A stretch of 64,000 bases of DNA from Nautilus pompilius (GCA_018389105.1 JACATO010000121.1:1187501-1251500), one strand, 5' to 3'; shown: positions 24,186-37,835, counted from the stretch's first letter. Made by a program: numbers and translations. Notes: generated by a model from the letters alone, not told the origin.

Positions 24186-25574
24186 ATATATTAGAGGTGT
24201 TTAAATGAAACCCAGCTGAATATGATTATGGTGATTTTATTTCCAGCCAGGTTTCATATGAACATCCCTAGTATATGCAAAATTATAGAGTTACAATGTA
24301 CCTAAATATTTTAATTATAGGGTTAAAAACCAATATTATTATTGCCAGTTGCAACTCTAGAAATTTCCTTTAAAACTGCATCATCATATTTTGATTTTTT
24401 TAGAATTTAATTTTTAAAAGTATTCTTTATTTGTCTAATTTAAATGTATTTAGTTGTTTGGCAGAATTTGTAATTTTATACTGTCAATACCACTCAGATG
24501 ATGAGAATACTGGTATTATAATATGCTGTATAATGAAATTTGTATTCTCAACGGAAAATTTATAGTGCATGAAGACTAATACAGCTGAGCAATATACAGG
24601 AGATTTGGGAAGATAGAGCCAGTATATCCACATAGCATAGGTAATGGCATCGTGTTGAAGTAAAAGTCATCTATAAATAGATGATGGTGTCATTTCAGCA
24701 ATTTTACAATATTAAACATTCTTTCTAGTCCTAAGTGAAAACAGCTTGTAGTACCAGAGATTGGATCCATCAGTGTGACAAGTATCTTTGTTCCATTTAT
24801 TTTCATTTCTATGTATGCTAAATACTTATATGTTGATAATCATAGCAGAGTTTAAAGAATTTGATATTACAATAGTAGGCTTCTGCAGCATCTCCAACAG
24901 GCCACTATTAGAGTTTGTTTGAAAAAAAAAAATGGCATCACTGAGATATTTTATTGCCAAGATTTTAAAAAAAAGAAGAAAGTCTTTTTCTTTGAGATAA
25001 AATATTTCATTCAGTAACAAAACTCTTTCATTAGTAAGAAATCAAGTGAACATTGTCAAGATGGTTCAGATGGGACACTGGTGAGTTGTGGAAGCAAAGC
25101 AGAGGCAGACTTAACATGCATGTGTAGTTCTTGCACACACCCCACCAAGAAGATTATTTTAAAAAACTTTTTTGTGAATACCTTCCATTAAGCACGCAGC
25201 CGATAACTTCAGATTTTATGCTGTAATATGGAATAAATTCCTCCCCACATCCTTTTTGTTAACTTGGAAGTGATAAAACTGCATGGAGGTGTCAGGTGAC
25301 ATAATACGCTGTTGCAGAAAAGTAATCCAAATTCAGAACCTGAACCAGAGAATTAAAACTGCAAGAAACAGTCGATGCATTTAGAATTACATAGGATGTC
25401 ATCTGAGAAAAGGGCAGAGTTGAATGTTGAATTGTGAAAATGTGTAAGCATTTGAAAAAAAAATACTATATGCAGTATGGTAGGATTCAAATACGAAGGG
25501 ATTTTTAAATATCTGTGAAGGTGATACTGTCTCATCTTTATGCTTCCTCAGTTACAGAGGTTGTGAGATTAGGG
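24186..25574. other. AT-rich span, no gene seen
   Basis: No recognisable exon or element; only chance frames under 65 codons. Confidence 0.5.
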
Positions 25575-25860
25575 ATGTGCTCTAAGTGGGAGGGAGCACA
25601 AGTGAGAATTCTACTAGAGCTCTTTATTTTCTGATGATGTGGAGGGAGAAAACTGGAGTGACCAAAGGAATCCCACATGGCCAGCTGATACCATGGTGGT
25701 TCTGCAAAGTGAGCTGGTCTTAACCAGGGTCCTTGACCTGAGCACTCCAGTAAATAAACCATGGTGGGGGAGGCACCCCCACACCCATGCCCCAATTCAT
25801 TACATAACATCCCATAATTAACAATAGAGCAAATACTTCTGCATTCCTTTTTTGCTGGTG
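25575..25860 (-). repeat. tRNA-SINE copy (reverse)
   Basis: On the minus strand the body reads GGCCATGTGGGATTCCTTTG, then TCCAGTTTTCTCCCTCCACAT and AGCTCTAGTAGAATTCTCAC, matching the equivalent family segments. The head is degraded. The 149-codon minus-strand frame over 25538-25987 is a by-product of the repeat. Confidence 0.55.
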
Positions 25861-26718
25861 ATGTTGGTGGTTGTTGTTGCAAAATTTGTACATAAATGAA
25901 AATTTTACTGGTGGTGTTAAGATTTATACAGCGGATAGGAAAACAACAACAACAACTTACGGTTATCAAGTGAAGACATTGCAGCAAATTGATATCTGAC
26001 TCAGCTCACAGACTTAACAATTAGACAGCACAGAAGCCAAATATGACATCATTTGGGAAACAGAAATAATTCAATCAATAATTACTTTTCTTTTCTTTTT
26101 TTTTTTTTTTAAATTTTCAGAATTCAAAACCACCAGAGATTTATTTTAAAAATACTGCGAAATATATTGAAGACCTGTTTTTACTTATCTGTTCATGCAC
26201 AAAAAGAATATCTATTTAATTTCATTTTTCTTTTTTTTAAATAAGTTGCTTGAAACTTTTGAAAAAAATTGTGCATATTAAACAAAACAGTAACCTACTT
26301 ACCTACACACACACTATATATATATATAAAATAAAATTTTGTATAGTACACAAATTCTGTTTTCCCTTTATTTTAACTGATTCACAAGAGTTAAGCAGAT
26401 TTACCAGTTGAATAATCCCCTGACTTTTCTGTTGCAGGGTATACTTATTAGTTCGTCTTGTTAGATAAATAAATTAATACATGAAATCTTTTGCATATTT
26501 AATTAACAACTTTAAACCGGATAACCTGGCATGTTTCTTACACAGCCACATTTGTTAATACGAATGAACAAGTAGCAGATTTTCTTTTTTTGGTAGCTAT
26601 TTCACACTACAGAACAAGAAATTTTTCCAAAACTAACTAACAGTCAGGCAACAGGTTTTATATACATTGTACATTGCCTCCCAAATTTTTCCTAAACCAC
26701 TTTGTGCACAGACACACA

Positions 26719-26743
26719 ATATATATATATATATATATATATA
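26719..26743. repeat. (AT)n microsatellite
   Basis: About twelve uninterrupted AT units. Confidence 0.95.
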
Positions 26744-27134
26744 GAAATGTGAAACAGATTTTGTAAAGATAAAAAAAAAAATTAGAGAATTTATCCTCAT
26801 AACTGGCAGCAGGTTTCATCTTGTCAAGACAGATTTATTGCATAAAATTATCCATAATTATCACTCACTGCATGTCATGTCAGACTAATTTGCTGTAGAG
26901 ACTCCGCAGACATGAGATAATTATCACCAGAAAACGCAGTTATTTCAGCTGCTAGCTTGAAAGCTTCTAATGTGAGTACAATTAACTGTTAAAAATACCA
27001 CATTTTAAAGTATGAGTTGTCATAGACTCTTGGCACTAACTTTCATGTATCAACTTTACAGAGAAGAAAATTTAGCATAACCTTTCTTCTGATGTCTGGT
27101 CAACTAATTAACAAATTTTCCCCACCAGCACCTG

Positions 27135-27136
27135 AA

Positions 27137-27167
<31 letters not shown>

Positions 27168-27168
27168 T
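27135..27168. repeat. (AAT)n microsatellite
   Basis: About eleven AAT units with one interruption. Confidence 0.9.
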
Positions 27169-28599
27169 ATAAAGGAAAACAGTAATTGCAATATTCAATA
27201 TATCAACATTTTTATTTTTGTAATCCATCAGATTAAAGCACATACATATTTTTTCTTATAAAAAATATAGACTTTTTGTGTGGTTTGGCCCTTTTATTGA
27301 TACATACTGAATTAAAAGACGTTTCTTGAGCTGATAAATTAACTGCTAGGTGATGTTGGTTTTTTTTTTGATGATACAGATCTTCCAGCAGGAAAGCGTT
27401 TTAATGCTGAGTAATTTGAAACAAGAAAAATGATTACAGTATATATTGGATATAAAAATGCAAACCACAACCATTATAAAAGGAAACTGTCATTGTAGTC
27501 TCTTGTGCTTTAACTTTATGTCGGATGGAATCATTAAAAATACTCCTGATAACACCAGTTAAGCAATGTTTGAAACATTTTATTTAAACAAACTCTTATT
27601 TAACACTTTCAAGACCAACAAAGTGCAACTCACTCCCCATTTGTGCTTTCATTATAGTGTATCATAGAGAGAAAAGATTTTTAAAAAAGTTGTAGTTAAA
27701 TTATTTTCAAGACAGTCAGGTAACCTTCAGATGTTTTCACTAGTTGTTGCCTTTTTTTGTTTCCAAGGAATATGTCAACAAATGAAAAGTAATGCCAAGG
27801 TCAGATCTTCAGAAATCAGAGATGGAGAGCCCTCCTCTATATGGCTTATCCAGAATTCCATTATGAATGTTTGCATACGGTAATGAGATTGCCCTTTTTG
27901 ACTTTCTAGTTACTTACTATGGTATATATAGTAAAATGCTGATAATAAATAGGTACTTTTATTTATGTATTTGCAGCATGAAACAAAATTAATGGCATAA
28001 CTAGGAAATATCTACATTAATCCATACCATTAAAAATGTTTGCATTCATTGAGCATTTAACCTACTGTATACCACATCAATCTATACCTTACTTAAGCAC
28101 TTGTTAGTATTGCTGTTTAACTAACTAGCTGAATATTTAGTCAAAACACTAATAATGCGAACCATGTGGAATTACAGTGATACAGTTTTGTCATTACAAT
28201 GGAATTAATATTAATTAGCATGAAATATTTGTATAAAATTTTAGTTTGTTTGTGATCCAAGTTAATGGCCAAATTGTTGAAAATGAAAAAAAATCTAAAG
28301 ATGAAAATGCATAGCATTTTGTAATCATATACAAAATAGATGGTTTTGTTTTATTAGAAATAGAGAAACTTACATGATTTTTAGTGTTTGCCAATTTGGT
28401 ACATCTCCAAATATACAACACTCAATGAGGCAAAAATTAAAATTTCTAAAAAAAAAATAAATTTTCTTGATTTTGTGAATTAGGTTTAAATGCAAAGCTG
28501 AATGTAATAGTATCACTGACCAACTCTGCTACATGTATTTTTATTATATCTTAAAATATTTATTTAAAGTAAACCAGACCAGCACAGCCTTGCCATGGC

Positions 28600-30000
28600 T
28601 GATGGTCTAAGTTTCCTCCAATGCTTCAGACTATTATTACTCTCAAGGTCCTTACAAGAGACAGGAAGAGATGGGAATTGAACAACAGTAACTGTACCAT
28701 TGATTTAATGTTGTTGAGAGGCATCTTAACAGTGCTAAAAAACAGTGGAGCCTCAATAGACCTATTATCTGTCTTCATTTACTAAAATAGTTTTCAAGAT
28801 CAGATCTTCAATGATTATAACATTCTGTAGCCATACCAATGGAGCTAATTGCTCGGCTTCAGCCAGTGGTTTCCTCTCATGTTTTTCCATTCAGCCCATT
28901 TATCTCAAACATTCTCATGTAGCTGTTTGTAACTTTAATGTAATGTTGGTTGTTTAAGTCAACAAGGAACCATACCTTGCTGTGTTGGGGTGATCGACAT
29001 GTTGTTTGATTTTCTCTATGAATTTGATTGCTTTACTCTAAAGATGTAGTGCAACAGGAACCAAATCAATTTCTCTTAAAGGGCTGATGATAGGAGTGAT
29101 GCATAGAGCATTGCTTGTATATGTTTTGACTTGATCTTAAGCAACATTGAGCTTATCCAAGTTTTCTGCAGAGACAGAGGTATCCCATGCTACACTGCCA
29201 CACTCCATGGCAAAAAATATAAGCCTTGAAGAAGATCCAGAGGCATCTACTACTATCAGCACCCAAAGAAGTGCAGAAATTCATGGCATTATTTTCTTTT
29301 CCTTCCAGTGATTCTACAATGTTGCTAATGTTTTTAAAGCCTTAGCTAACTGTCTAGAGTGACTCCTATGATTTGAGTGATTTTCTCCTGAAAACATAAC
29401 AAATTACTGTAAAATAAATATTTTAGTCCTGTAGTTTGTTCTACAATTGTTGATTGTACATTGTTGTCACAGTCTTTTCCATATTTAAGGTGATTTTCTA
29501 AGCCCTAGCCCACACTGTAACAGCATTCATGATTCCATTTAACTTTTCTGCTGCAGAACTTTTGGATAACATCATCATTACTCTGTATGAGCTGCATGAT
29601 ACTACTGACATAAATAGTTTACACCATGACACACCCTCTCAAGAATGAAAAATTTAATCCATTTTATTACTTGTATTGGTACTGATCATTTAATGAATTG
29701 ATTGCGGAGACCATGTTTCCATATTTTGTAATATGCTGATTGTATGTCTATGAATATTGCCAATGTATTTTCTTTCCTCTGGAATGCATCTTTCACAGAT
29801 TCTGTAAACTGCACGTGATCAAATGTTGCTCTATCTGTCTTGAATCCTGCCTGTGCTGGTTATATGGGTGTTCTTTTAGGGAATGCAAGAAAATTATTCG
29901 TCTATGATAAGATAAATATTGGCTGCTATGTATATATGGTTGTGTGTTGCAGAATCTATTAAAACTAAGAATTGTGCACATATTTTAGCAATCATGAGAA
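28600..30000 (-). pseudogene. Jockey-like LINE reverse transcriptase relic
   Basis: Read on the minus strand, broken but ordered RT landmarks are visible. AGFKTDRATFDH lies near 29855-29817. LAIFIDIQSAYYKIWKHGL (29767-29708) is the 'F.D...AYD.VW' region with the D changed to Y. LNGIMNAVTVWARA then KIT(L)NMEKTVTT (about 29545-29470) is the 'W...W.l.iN..KT' region. IGVTLDS follows near 29370, and GSVAWDTSVSAENLDKL is near 29200-29150. The order and spacing fit the C-terminal half of a non-LTR retrotransposon ORF2 that reverse-transcribes its RNA at a nicked target. Multiple stops and frame slips show it is dead. Sequence up to about 30560, including NLSDHAVQW, may be a remnant of the upstream endonuclease region. 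Confidence 0.65.
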
Positions 30001-30934
30001 GTAAAAAAATTATCAGTGACTTTACTAGGAATGTGAAAGCTAATGGTAATACAAGTCAGGCTAATTTCTTAGCATAGTATCTGCATTAATTAATGTTGCC
30101 CAAAGGTGATTTCTCCTTTAAGAAACTGTCAACAGTATTGTGCATGGCTGAATCTACTTAACTCATGGTTAAAAAGTGTAGTTTACCCTGCTATTATGAT
30201 AGTCAGTGATCCTGATCAGACAAAGGAAATGTTACCACTGAAGGACTATAGCAAAGAAAAACTTTTGTGCTCATTTGTGATTCTCCACTGAACTGCATGA
30301 TCAGAAAGATTATGGTTAATTACCCACTAGGTGAGACCAATGGAACATTGTGACAAAACCTGTGGGATCACTTCACAACAATAATGACAATGTTGTCAGT
30401 CATACCTGGGTCATAAAGTTTCTACAAGCTTTACAGAAATACCTTCATACCCAGAAGAAAGCCAAAAATGGTCGCCATATGCTGACATCTTGGACCATTC
30501 CACTACAAAAGACCATATGATGCCACTCTGACACAAGTAGTTTGGCAGATATTTTTAGATGGTGAAGAAGAATGGTTACAGACTGTTAATTGTAAATTAG
30601 GCAATTTTTGTTGGTTTTTTTTTTAAATACTTCATGCACTAAGCTGAGCAGATATTAATTTTTTTTTCTTTTTTAGTTATTGACAGAAAAAATCTAGCAG
30701 AACATTACATATTAGCTAAGATGTCTTATGAATTTTGAAATTAAAAATAGTTTTTTTAATAACAGAATTTTTGAGTAGTTTAACTTACCAATTAAACAGA
30801 AGGTAAATCTCCACAAATAGAGAATAGTTCAAAAACTTTATATAACTTTGTCCTTTTGCAACAAGATTAAGACATCTTTAATTAAATGTTTGGTAACATG
30901 GTGATCCTGGTTATTTATTTACTGAATTTCTAAG

Positions 30935-31265
30935 GTTCAAGACCCAAATTTGGGTCCAGTTTGGGACCAGTTCAATTTGGCAAATCTCTCTTCCCCCTTG
31001 ATATGTTTTCTTCTTCGACAGCCAAATACATTTGTTTCCACCACACCAAAATTAAAAGTTCTAATAAGGAATTATAGGTAGTTGTGGTAGAGGCTCCATG
31101 AGTAACTCTTAACTGGCATGTATCTTGACCTCAAGTCCTCCAGCTGTACCCAGGTAACTTGCTTGGTCACCAAAGCTAATATGCCACACCTTCCTCCCCT
31201 TCTAGCTCCCTGCTGTGAGATGTCCTTAGACCTTGATCACATCAGGACAGGGGTTTGACAGGATG
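30935..31265 (+). repeat. tRNA-SINE copy
   Basis: The body carries AAAGTTCTAATAAGGAATTAT, and the tail carries GTAACTCTTAACTGGCATGT and CTGCTGTGAGATGTCCTTAGA. The tail matches 6485-6690. The head has a box B-like GGTTCAAGACCC at about 30933. Confidence 0.6.
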
Positions 31266-34200
31266 AACAACAAATTTACCAACTGAAATAAATGTTCGGG
31301 TTTTGATTTCAAGACACCGAGTTTTCTTGTTGTTTTGTTACTATGCACTTGCTATCATTTTCTGATAAAATCTGTCATTTAGAAAATAGGACCTCAGTTG
31401 ATTTCTTCCCTGGCATGTACTTTTACCCAAGATATTTTTGGATGTGCAATTTATTTGTATTTACAATAATTACAAGTGACAAAACCTAGAGAGAAAGAAG
31501 TAGAAAGCATTCGAAAAAAAAAGTATTTTGCATCACATTTCCAAGTTTCACATATCAGTCAGCTGATAAAACAACTCCCACAAACAGAATAGGCTTAGCT
31601 TTCCCATTTATTATTCCTTTTTTTGATCCAAGGGTTATCTACCTTTATTACCAGATTTAAAAAAAAAAACTGTTCTTCTATGTTTGCACTGTTTTTTTTT
31701 TTCTTTTCTTTTTTTTTTTTAAAGAAAAAATAAAACACCAGCAGATCTCACTATAGAACTTTAGATTGGATTTTATCGGAAGAAAATTCGTACCATTCCA
31801 TGTATCTACTTTCTTGTGCGGACCGGACATTATCTGAGAAGGCCCAACCAACTTATAAAGGATTATGCTTCAGACAAAATTACTCAATGAATTTATCTTC
31901 TAAACTCATTTGCTCCACACTTTGCTTCTGCATTCTTAAAAAAATCTCTCTCTCTCTCTCCCCCCACTAGAGCGCACAGTTCCCGTCCTGATTAGAATCA
32001 ATAGGCTCTACACTTGTGGCTATTGGAAACTCTTTCACCTCACAGTGTTCTTGAACTTAAATCAATAGGTGCATTGAACATTTTATTGACTGCCATTGTT
32101 AGCAAAGTCACTTGACTTGACTTGTTTGAGCAAAAAAAGGAAAGCAATTAATTTTTAATCAGCATCCTTGCACTAACAGCCTATTTTCTGCAAAAGTACT
32201 TTAAGTTAAGAGAAATAGAGAATGCACATGCTTCTTTGCATTTGCCTTGCATTAGCTGTTGAGAATAAGGGTTTCTTTCTTTTCAGTTTATGGTGATTTA
32301 GGAAGTGAAAAGGGATGGAAATAAAGAAAAGGAGGAAGAGGAAAATGAGATGATGCCATGTAGCAGCATCTGGAAGAATTCTGAAATCAAACACGGTGGA
32401 CATTCAGATTGTCTCTGAAATGTCCAAACTGCTGTTTTGGTTTAACTGTAGAAAGGAAGAAAAAAGGGGAGACCTAAAAACGACAGATAATGCTAGTATT
32501 ATTAATAACAAAAGGTACACAAATCTCTTGATGGAAAAAATCCCCTATAATCAAAATGAAAAATGAAAGAAAAAAAATCTTGTATTTATACATTAATATA
32601 TATTCATCGTACTGGAATTACTTCTGGAAATAACACAAAAAACTAAATGATTTTGCTTTCTTAATATCTATTTCCACATTTCTCAGTAAAATTCCATTTG
32701 CTACAGAAATTAAGTTCATGTGGATCTACTGATGGTTAATACTATAGTCTGATAAGAATATAAACTTTCTGGATATGCTGTAAAACATCCATCCCTCAGT
32801 TCATCCAAGCATTTTAGCTGATGTTTAGCACAGCTTCCATTATATTCATGCCTGCCTGGATAATCTGTTAAGGACCCATCATCAACTTTTTGCTGAAGGT
32901 TATTTTTCACTACATTAAATTCCAAGAACCTAGGAGTAAAGAGTCTGTGACCAGACAGTACTGAGGTTTCCTGAACCTAGTTTCTATATCCTCACTATCA
33001 TGTCCATCACCAAGGCAGAGTGGATCCACCACCACTAATTTACTGAAGCACACTGCCGTGTTTTCCACTCCAAAAAAAAAACGACTCCCACAAATGATTT
33101 CTGAATAATTAAGATTTTTCTTCTTCTTGTCAAAAAGAACATTTTGTCAATCCACTCTCCAATTTTTCACATATTTAGCTCAGTTTCATCTTTCCACTTT
33201 GTTTCTTCTACCTGAGTATGATCTCTTAGCAGCTCATCTCCAATGAAAACCATTGTTCACCAGCATTTTAAGTTCCACAAAGTTCCACAAAGACTCTGAC
33301 TCCCGTTCTTTGATGTAGTACACATGCAAGCTTTTCTCCTAGAATGTCATCTGTTCTTTAGTGATAAAAGTCTCACTTACCTTAGCTTTACTTATTTTTC
33401 TCTTTCATGGCCTTTTATACTAGTTTTTGTCACCTTTTAAAAGAATTTTTCACACAGAACCAGCAAAAACATTTATACAATGCACTTTTTGATGGATTAA
33501 CTAAGCACCTTCATCTGCCAAGACACAGGTGTCATTTGATATTCTTTTACTAAGCAAGGAAGAGAAGCAACTGATAGAATTATAAATAAAAATATTCTCT
33601 TTATTAACCAGTCATTTCTCTTGTATCTCAAGTATCTTAAAAGGATCACCAAACCACATTAAGTCATTTAGAATTTTTCCATAATTAATTCTAATACTCT
33701 CTCAGTATGTATATAAATTTAAAATAAAATAAAGATAAGGTATCTTTGTTTATCTAACAAACAAAGTATTATGAAAACAATGCACAAATAACATGAATTG
33801 TTCCACAACTTCTATCATTCCCTCATAGAGGCCTTTGTGTCATTGCCACCACTATTCACAGTGACATCACAAGCGAGATTATCACACACGAGTGACAGGA
33901 CATTTTTATTATGAAAGTACCTCACCTTGATATTTAGTTCTATTTTAAGTTCATTAGAAGTATATTATGCAAAATTTTCATATAAAAACTTGAAAAAAAA
34001 AAAAGAATTAGAAATAGAATGTATTAATTATATCCTTCCCTCCACCTTTAAAATCTGGCAAGTAAAGGTGTGTTCACCCAGAAGTATGTATCTGATTTAC
34101 TTTGCTGGACTGAGTAAACTGCGAGACTACTACAGACTATCTAAAACATTAGTTAGGTTTTGACTTAAAATTCTTCTAAAAATGTAACATTCTATAATAC

Positions 34201-36179
34201 TAAGTTTGCTTTTGTTTGTTTGTATTTAATGTTACTCGTTAACTACCTGTAACAGCAATGTGTATCAGTTCTCAATGGACCTCAGATAAAAATTCCTAAA
34301 ATTCATAATATATCGCTTTCATAAATCTCTGGAGATATTAAAATTTTTTTAATTAAATTTATTTCTTTAAAATTTATATATAAAATGCTTTAGACTATTT
34401 GACATGGTGCATGCAGATTATTCACCTGCAAAAATATTCTGCATATTTAAAACACATTGAACTTTTTTTTAAAATTCATATTAAACATGTGACCTTCAAC
34501 ATGTGCTAGGAGAGAAAAAAGAGAATCAAACACACACAAACATACATAATCAAATAATAGAAAACATTGTTACATGTATTTTATAATATTGTTAAAGTAA
34601 CAAAAAATAATAAGTACATTTTATTATTTGAGATGGACTGAACGAAAGATGCATACGTTGGCCACCAAACAAATAGCATGGAAGAAAACAACACAGGACA
34701 AACTTTCAAAGAGATCTGTGCAACCCCCATAACTTAGGGTACAGAGTAGGTGGGGGGGAGAGATTAATAACATTAGTATTCAATAGATTTTCTCATAACT
34801 TATGAATTCACTGAGCAACTCATCTGCACAAAAATAACAACGCAGAGCCTTAGAATAATACAAATTTAGTACAAAGAAAAGTAACACACACTATTTATTC
34901 CATTATAATATGTTTGTGTGTCTGAAGATGTAAAGCTTTTGGTATCAATCACTTTGTGTGTTCAGGAAATCTCATAATGCCATTACTGATTCCACTGTCA
35001 ACAAAGATTCAGAGTTGTATTTCGGTTATTATGTGATGTTTCCCATCTATAAACTGTCATTAAAATGTGAGTGTTTACATTTTTAAATTTTTTGGAAAAT
35101 GAATACAAGTCCCCACCATTCTAATGCAGCATTTGATGTGTTTTGTTTTTCGGTTCTAACAGAGGTGCAGTGGTTTTGAGATCTGTGAACATGAGATTTA
35201 CACACCCTGGTGTTCACTTGCGTTCGCTTGCTAGATCACATGGTGCTTCATTAGGTAGATTATAAAAGATGGCAAAAAAAACAAACAAACAGAACAGACA
35301 TTAAATCTTCTGAGCCAAGTCTTGAAATCAACACAGTTTGAAAATCGCAGTCTCCAAGAATTATGCTAAAGAGGAATTAATACAAAAAGGTACCAACCCA
35401 TAAGAGCAAGCAAGTGCATCTTCAAAAGAACTCCAATGCAAAGTCTTATTATATCTGTAGTTGAATTGATGATTAAAGATCAGAAAAAAGTGTACAAATG
35501 CTAAAGCTATTAGCACTTGTATTGTGATACATTTTTTTCTGTTAGTTAACAATGACTGCATGTATACAGATTGTAAAAAAAATGATCAAATTCTTTAAAT
35601 TATTAGGATTTCCTTCTTATCTCTCTAAAATTCTAAAATTCCCCATAAAATATCTCTATTCCTGTGAAAGACTGTCTCATGTTTGTTCTATTTATTTTGA
35701 ATTTTAAATTTGCATCATTCCTTTTGTCACATCACATTTTCCATTGATTTTTTACCTATATTTATCAACATATTTCCAGGTATACATCAAATTTACCAAA
35801 CTGGATCTAATAAAAGTATTACAAGGTATATTCTGGCTAACATCTCATGAAAAAAAATCATGAATACCAAAAGTAACTTCATAAAGAGTAAAATGACATC
35901 GCATCTTGCTATTTCTTTTCCTTGAAATTCAAATCTTGATGTTCTTTGCATATCCTAAAAAGAACTTTTATCATCATTATCTATTCTTCTTTTTTATTAG
36001 TTTTGACTATGAATTGAAAATATAGCAAAGCAGTAGATGTTAATCTGGATTAACAGACTGATTACCATAACAATGATGTGACTGATGTAAATTAAGCATA
36101 AATCATGAGACTTTCAAATGTGATTTTGTGATGCACTGCCAAATCCTTTCACTAATGTGGACATTTTGTTTTCTTTTTA
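31266..36179. other. AT-rich span, no supported gene
   Basis: About five kilobases without a recognisable gene. A (CT)n run lies at about 31946-31963. Two short minus-strand open pieces between 33070 and 32716 look mildly coding but match nothing I know and sit in different frames. The remainder is AT-rich with homopolymers. Confidence 0.4.
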
Positions 36180-36480
36180 AGTATTTACAACTTTTAAACA
36201 GCAAATCACCAATATCTTTAAAAAGTGATAAAGTGAGGGTAGTCAAGGGGAAAACAGTGGGTTTGTTATGGATAAAGAACATGGAAAACAGACAACAATA
36301 TCGTTTCAAACATAAAGTCTTGGTTTGCCAATGTTCAGTTTTCGGTCCTTTGTTGTTCTCAATACAAATGAATAGTACTGATAACATGGTTAACACAAAT
36401 ATTAAATGTGCAAATGATATTAAAATTTATGCTGGAGTTAATACTGAACAAAACACAGAGATAAGTTTCATATGGATTTT
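36180..36480 (+). pseudogene. Non-LTR reverse transcriptase fragment
   Basis: The open frame (138 codons from 36128) contains WIKNMENRQQ, then SVFGPLLFSIQMN and CANDIKIYAGV. These correspond to the RT signature WI..wL.nR.Q, then 'G(S)VLGPLLF.iyiND', then the catalytic 'FADDTKIY'. Here FADD has become CAND, so one catalytic aspartate is lost. The upstream palm and the thumb are missing. It is a short relic of a CR1/Jockey-clade-type element, on the opposite strand to the 28.6-30.0 kb relic and not obviously the same family. Confidence 0.6.
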
Positions 36481-36856
36481 AATAATTTATTACACCGGTC
36501 TTGTGAATATAGTAGAAAATTCAGTTAATACTAAAAATTATTAAACTATTCAGGCAGAAATAAAGTAAATTATAATCATTATTATGTGGCATAATTTAAA
36601 ATTAACGTTTCAGAAACTGTATTTGGAGAGGATTCATCATTAGCAAAAATTTTTAAATGTTCAGCATTTACTTACTAGAATGTTTTCACGTTTTAAAGTA
36701 ATCAAAATATGCTAAATGATTTAGAATATTACAGATGCCCAGTTTGGGTATAGATCAATGAAGGAAGATTAATGTTTTAAAAGTAACTATGCATTTTAAA
36801 TGTCCAGTTTAAAATAACAGGGGTCACCGCTACAACTGGCTAAAGCATCAATTACA

Positions 36857-37835
36857 CACAGGCCTGCAAAATTTGGGTCATTGGAAATTGTCTGCAATGT
36901 TATAACTGATTTTTATGTTGTTTGGTGTGCTGATTTCAAATATGACCACTATTTTTCTCTATCACGTAAGGATTTTTCACAAAGTGAATCCGAAAATATG
37001 GGGAAAGAGATTATTAATAGATATTCTGGTTGAAACACTTATTTGAAAAAAAAATTTTTTAAATAGTTTTTCTGGAGGTAGAGGTACTGGTATACCTGGG
37101 CCATGAGGTACAGGGCGTACTGCCGAGAGATTTGGATAGAAAATTTCTTTCTTAGATTGAACCCCTGTACGTTACACGAACAAAAGTAACAGTCATCACT
37201 GTGATTTCAGGGTTCCCTCCAGATCATAGGGATCCCAAAACGGAAAGACTTTTTCTTACCTTGAGACCACTGCCAGAATTCTTCCACACAAACAGAACAC
37301 ACTTTATGTGGGGCCCAGGACTTATCCTGGTCACCAAGTTTCACACCAAAATACGCTTAATACACTTTCTTAACAAAGTCTGTGATGTTTCTTTGCTGTT
37401 TCTTCACTGAAAAGTTCCCACAAATGTAACACAAGTCATCAGGTGCATTAAGACAACCCCTTTGCAGCCATAAACAGAAGAAAACCACTAAGGAAAAAAG
37501 AGAAAAAAGTAAACTTCTGCAGAAATGACAGATCTGGAAAAGTGCACTGGTTATCACAGAACCTTCTCACACAAAGATCTAATTGCAACTGAGTCTGAGT
37601 AGGGAGTGTGGAGAGGGGGAAACAAAAAAAGAGTAAAGAAAAATTAATTATAATTAATTTTTTGTTTAGAAGCTTAATACAGTGATTCTGGAGATATTGA
37701 AATGGAAACTTTGAGTTTGTGGGAAAATGGTACGTGATGGAATTTTTAAACTACTTTTACTGAAAACAGCACCCAAAAATCTATAGGAATCAGCTGTTAG
37801 TTTTCGGACAACTTTTCCATTGCCGGCCCCCTGTG
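36857..37835 (-). mobile_element. Internally deleted relative of the 21-kb TIR element
   Basis: The tips are CACAGGCCTGC on the left (36857) and the complement of GCCGGCCCCCTGTG on the right (ends 37835). TIRs of about 110 bp contain GCTGATTTCAAATAT (36929-36943) and CACGTA (36963-36968), with diverged mirror copies at 37761-37770 and 37731-37736. These motifs are shared with 21144-23530. Only the N-terminal part of the gene remains (37535-37075, minus), ending directly at the left arm, so more than a kilobase of the core is gone. This is the usual route from autonomous element to MITE. The flanks (CAATTACA / TTACCTAT) show no clear duplication. Confidence 0.7.
37075..37535 (-). pseudogene. 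N-terminal fragment of the CxxC/DDE-like putative transposase
   Basis: On the minus strand it reads NAPDDLCYICGNFSVKKQQR, then after a TAA stop AYFGVKLGDQDKSWAPHKVC, then KKKSFRFGIPMIWREP, then after another stop DDCYFCSCNV. Beyond a frameshift come YPNLSAVRPVPH and PGIPVPLPPE. Each block aligns with the protein at 21565 (CYVCG, LGDRDTLWAPHFICSAC, MPFAIPMIWRE, YYFC, YPNLDSAMRPVPH, LPIPVPPD). It has two in-frame stops and at least one frameshift. It keeps the CYFC pair that the 21-kb copy has lost by a Cys-to-Tyr change. Confidence 0.75.

Larger units (their letters stand above)
25988..28599. other. AT-rich span with microsatellites, no gene seen
   Basis: It contains an (AT)n block at 26719-26743 and an (AAT)n array at about 27135-27168. 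No coding segment recognised. Confidence 0.5.

Noticed and set aside
25538-25987. 149-codon minus-strand open frame
   Set aside because: It covers a SINE copy in reverse orientation; the protein has no family signature.
32716-33075. Two short minus-strand open pieces that read somewhat like coding sequence
   Set aside because: They are in different frames, match nothing I know and show no convincing splice sites; chance or a very old relic cannot be told apart.
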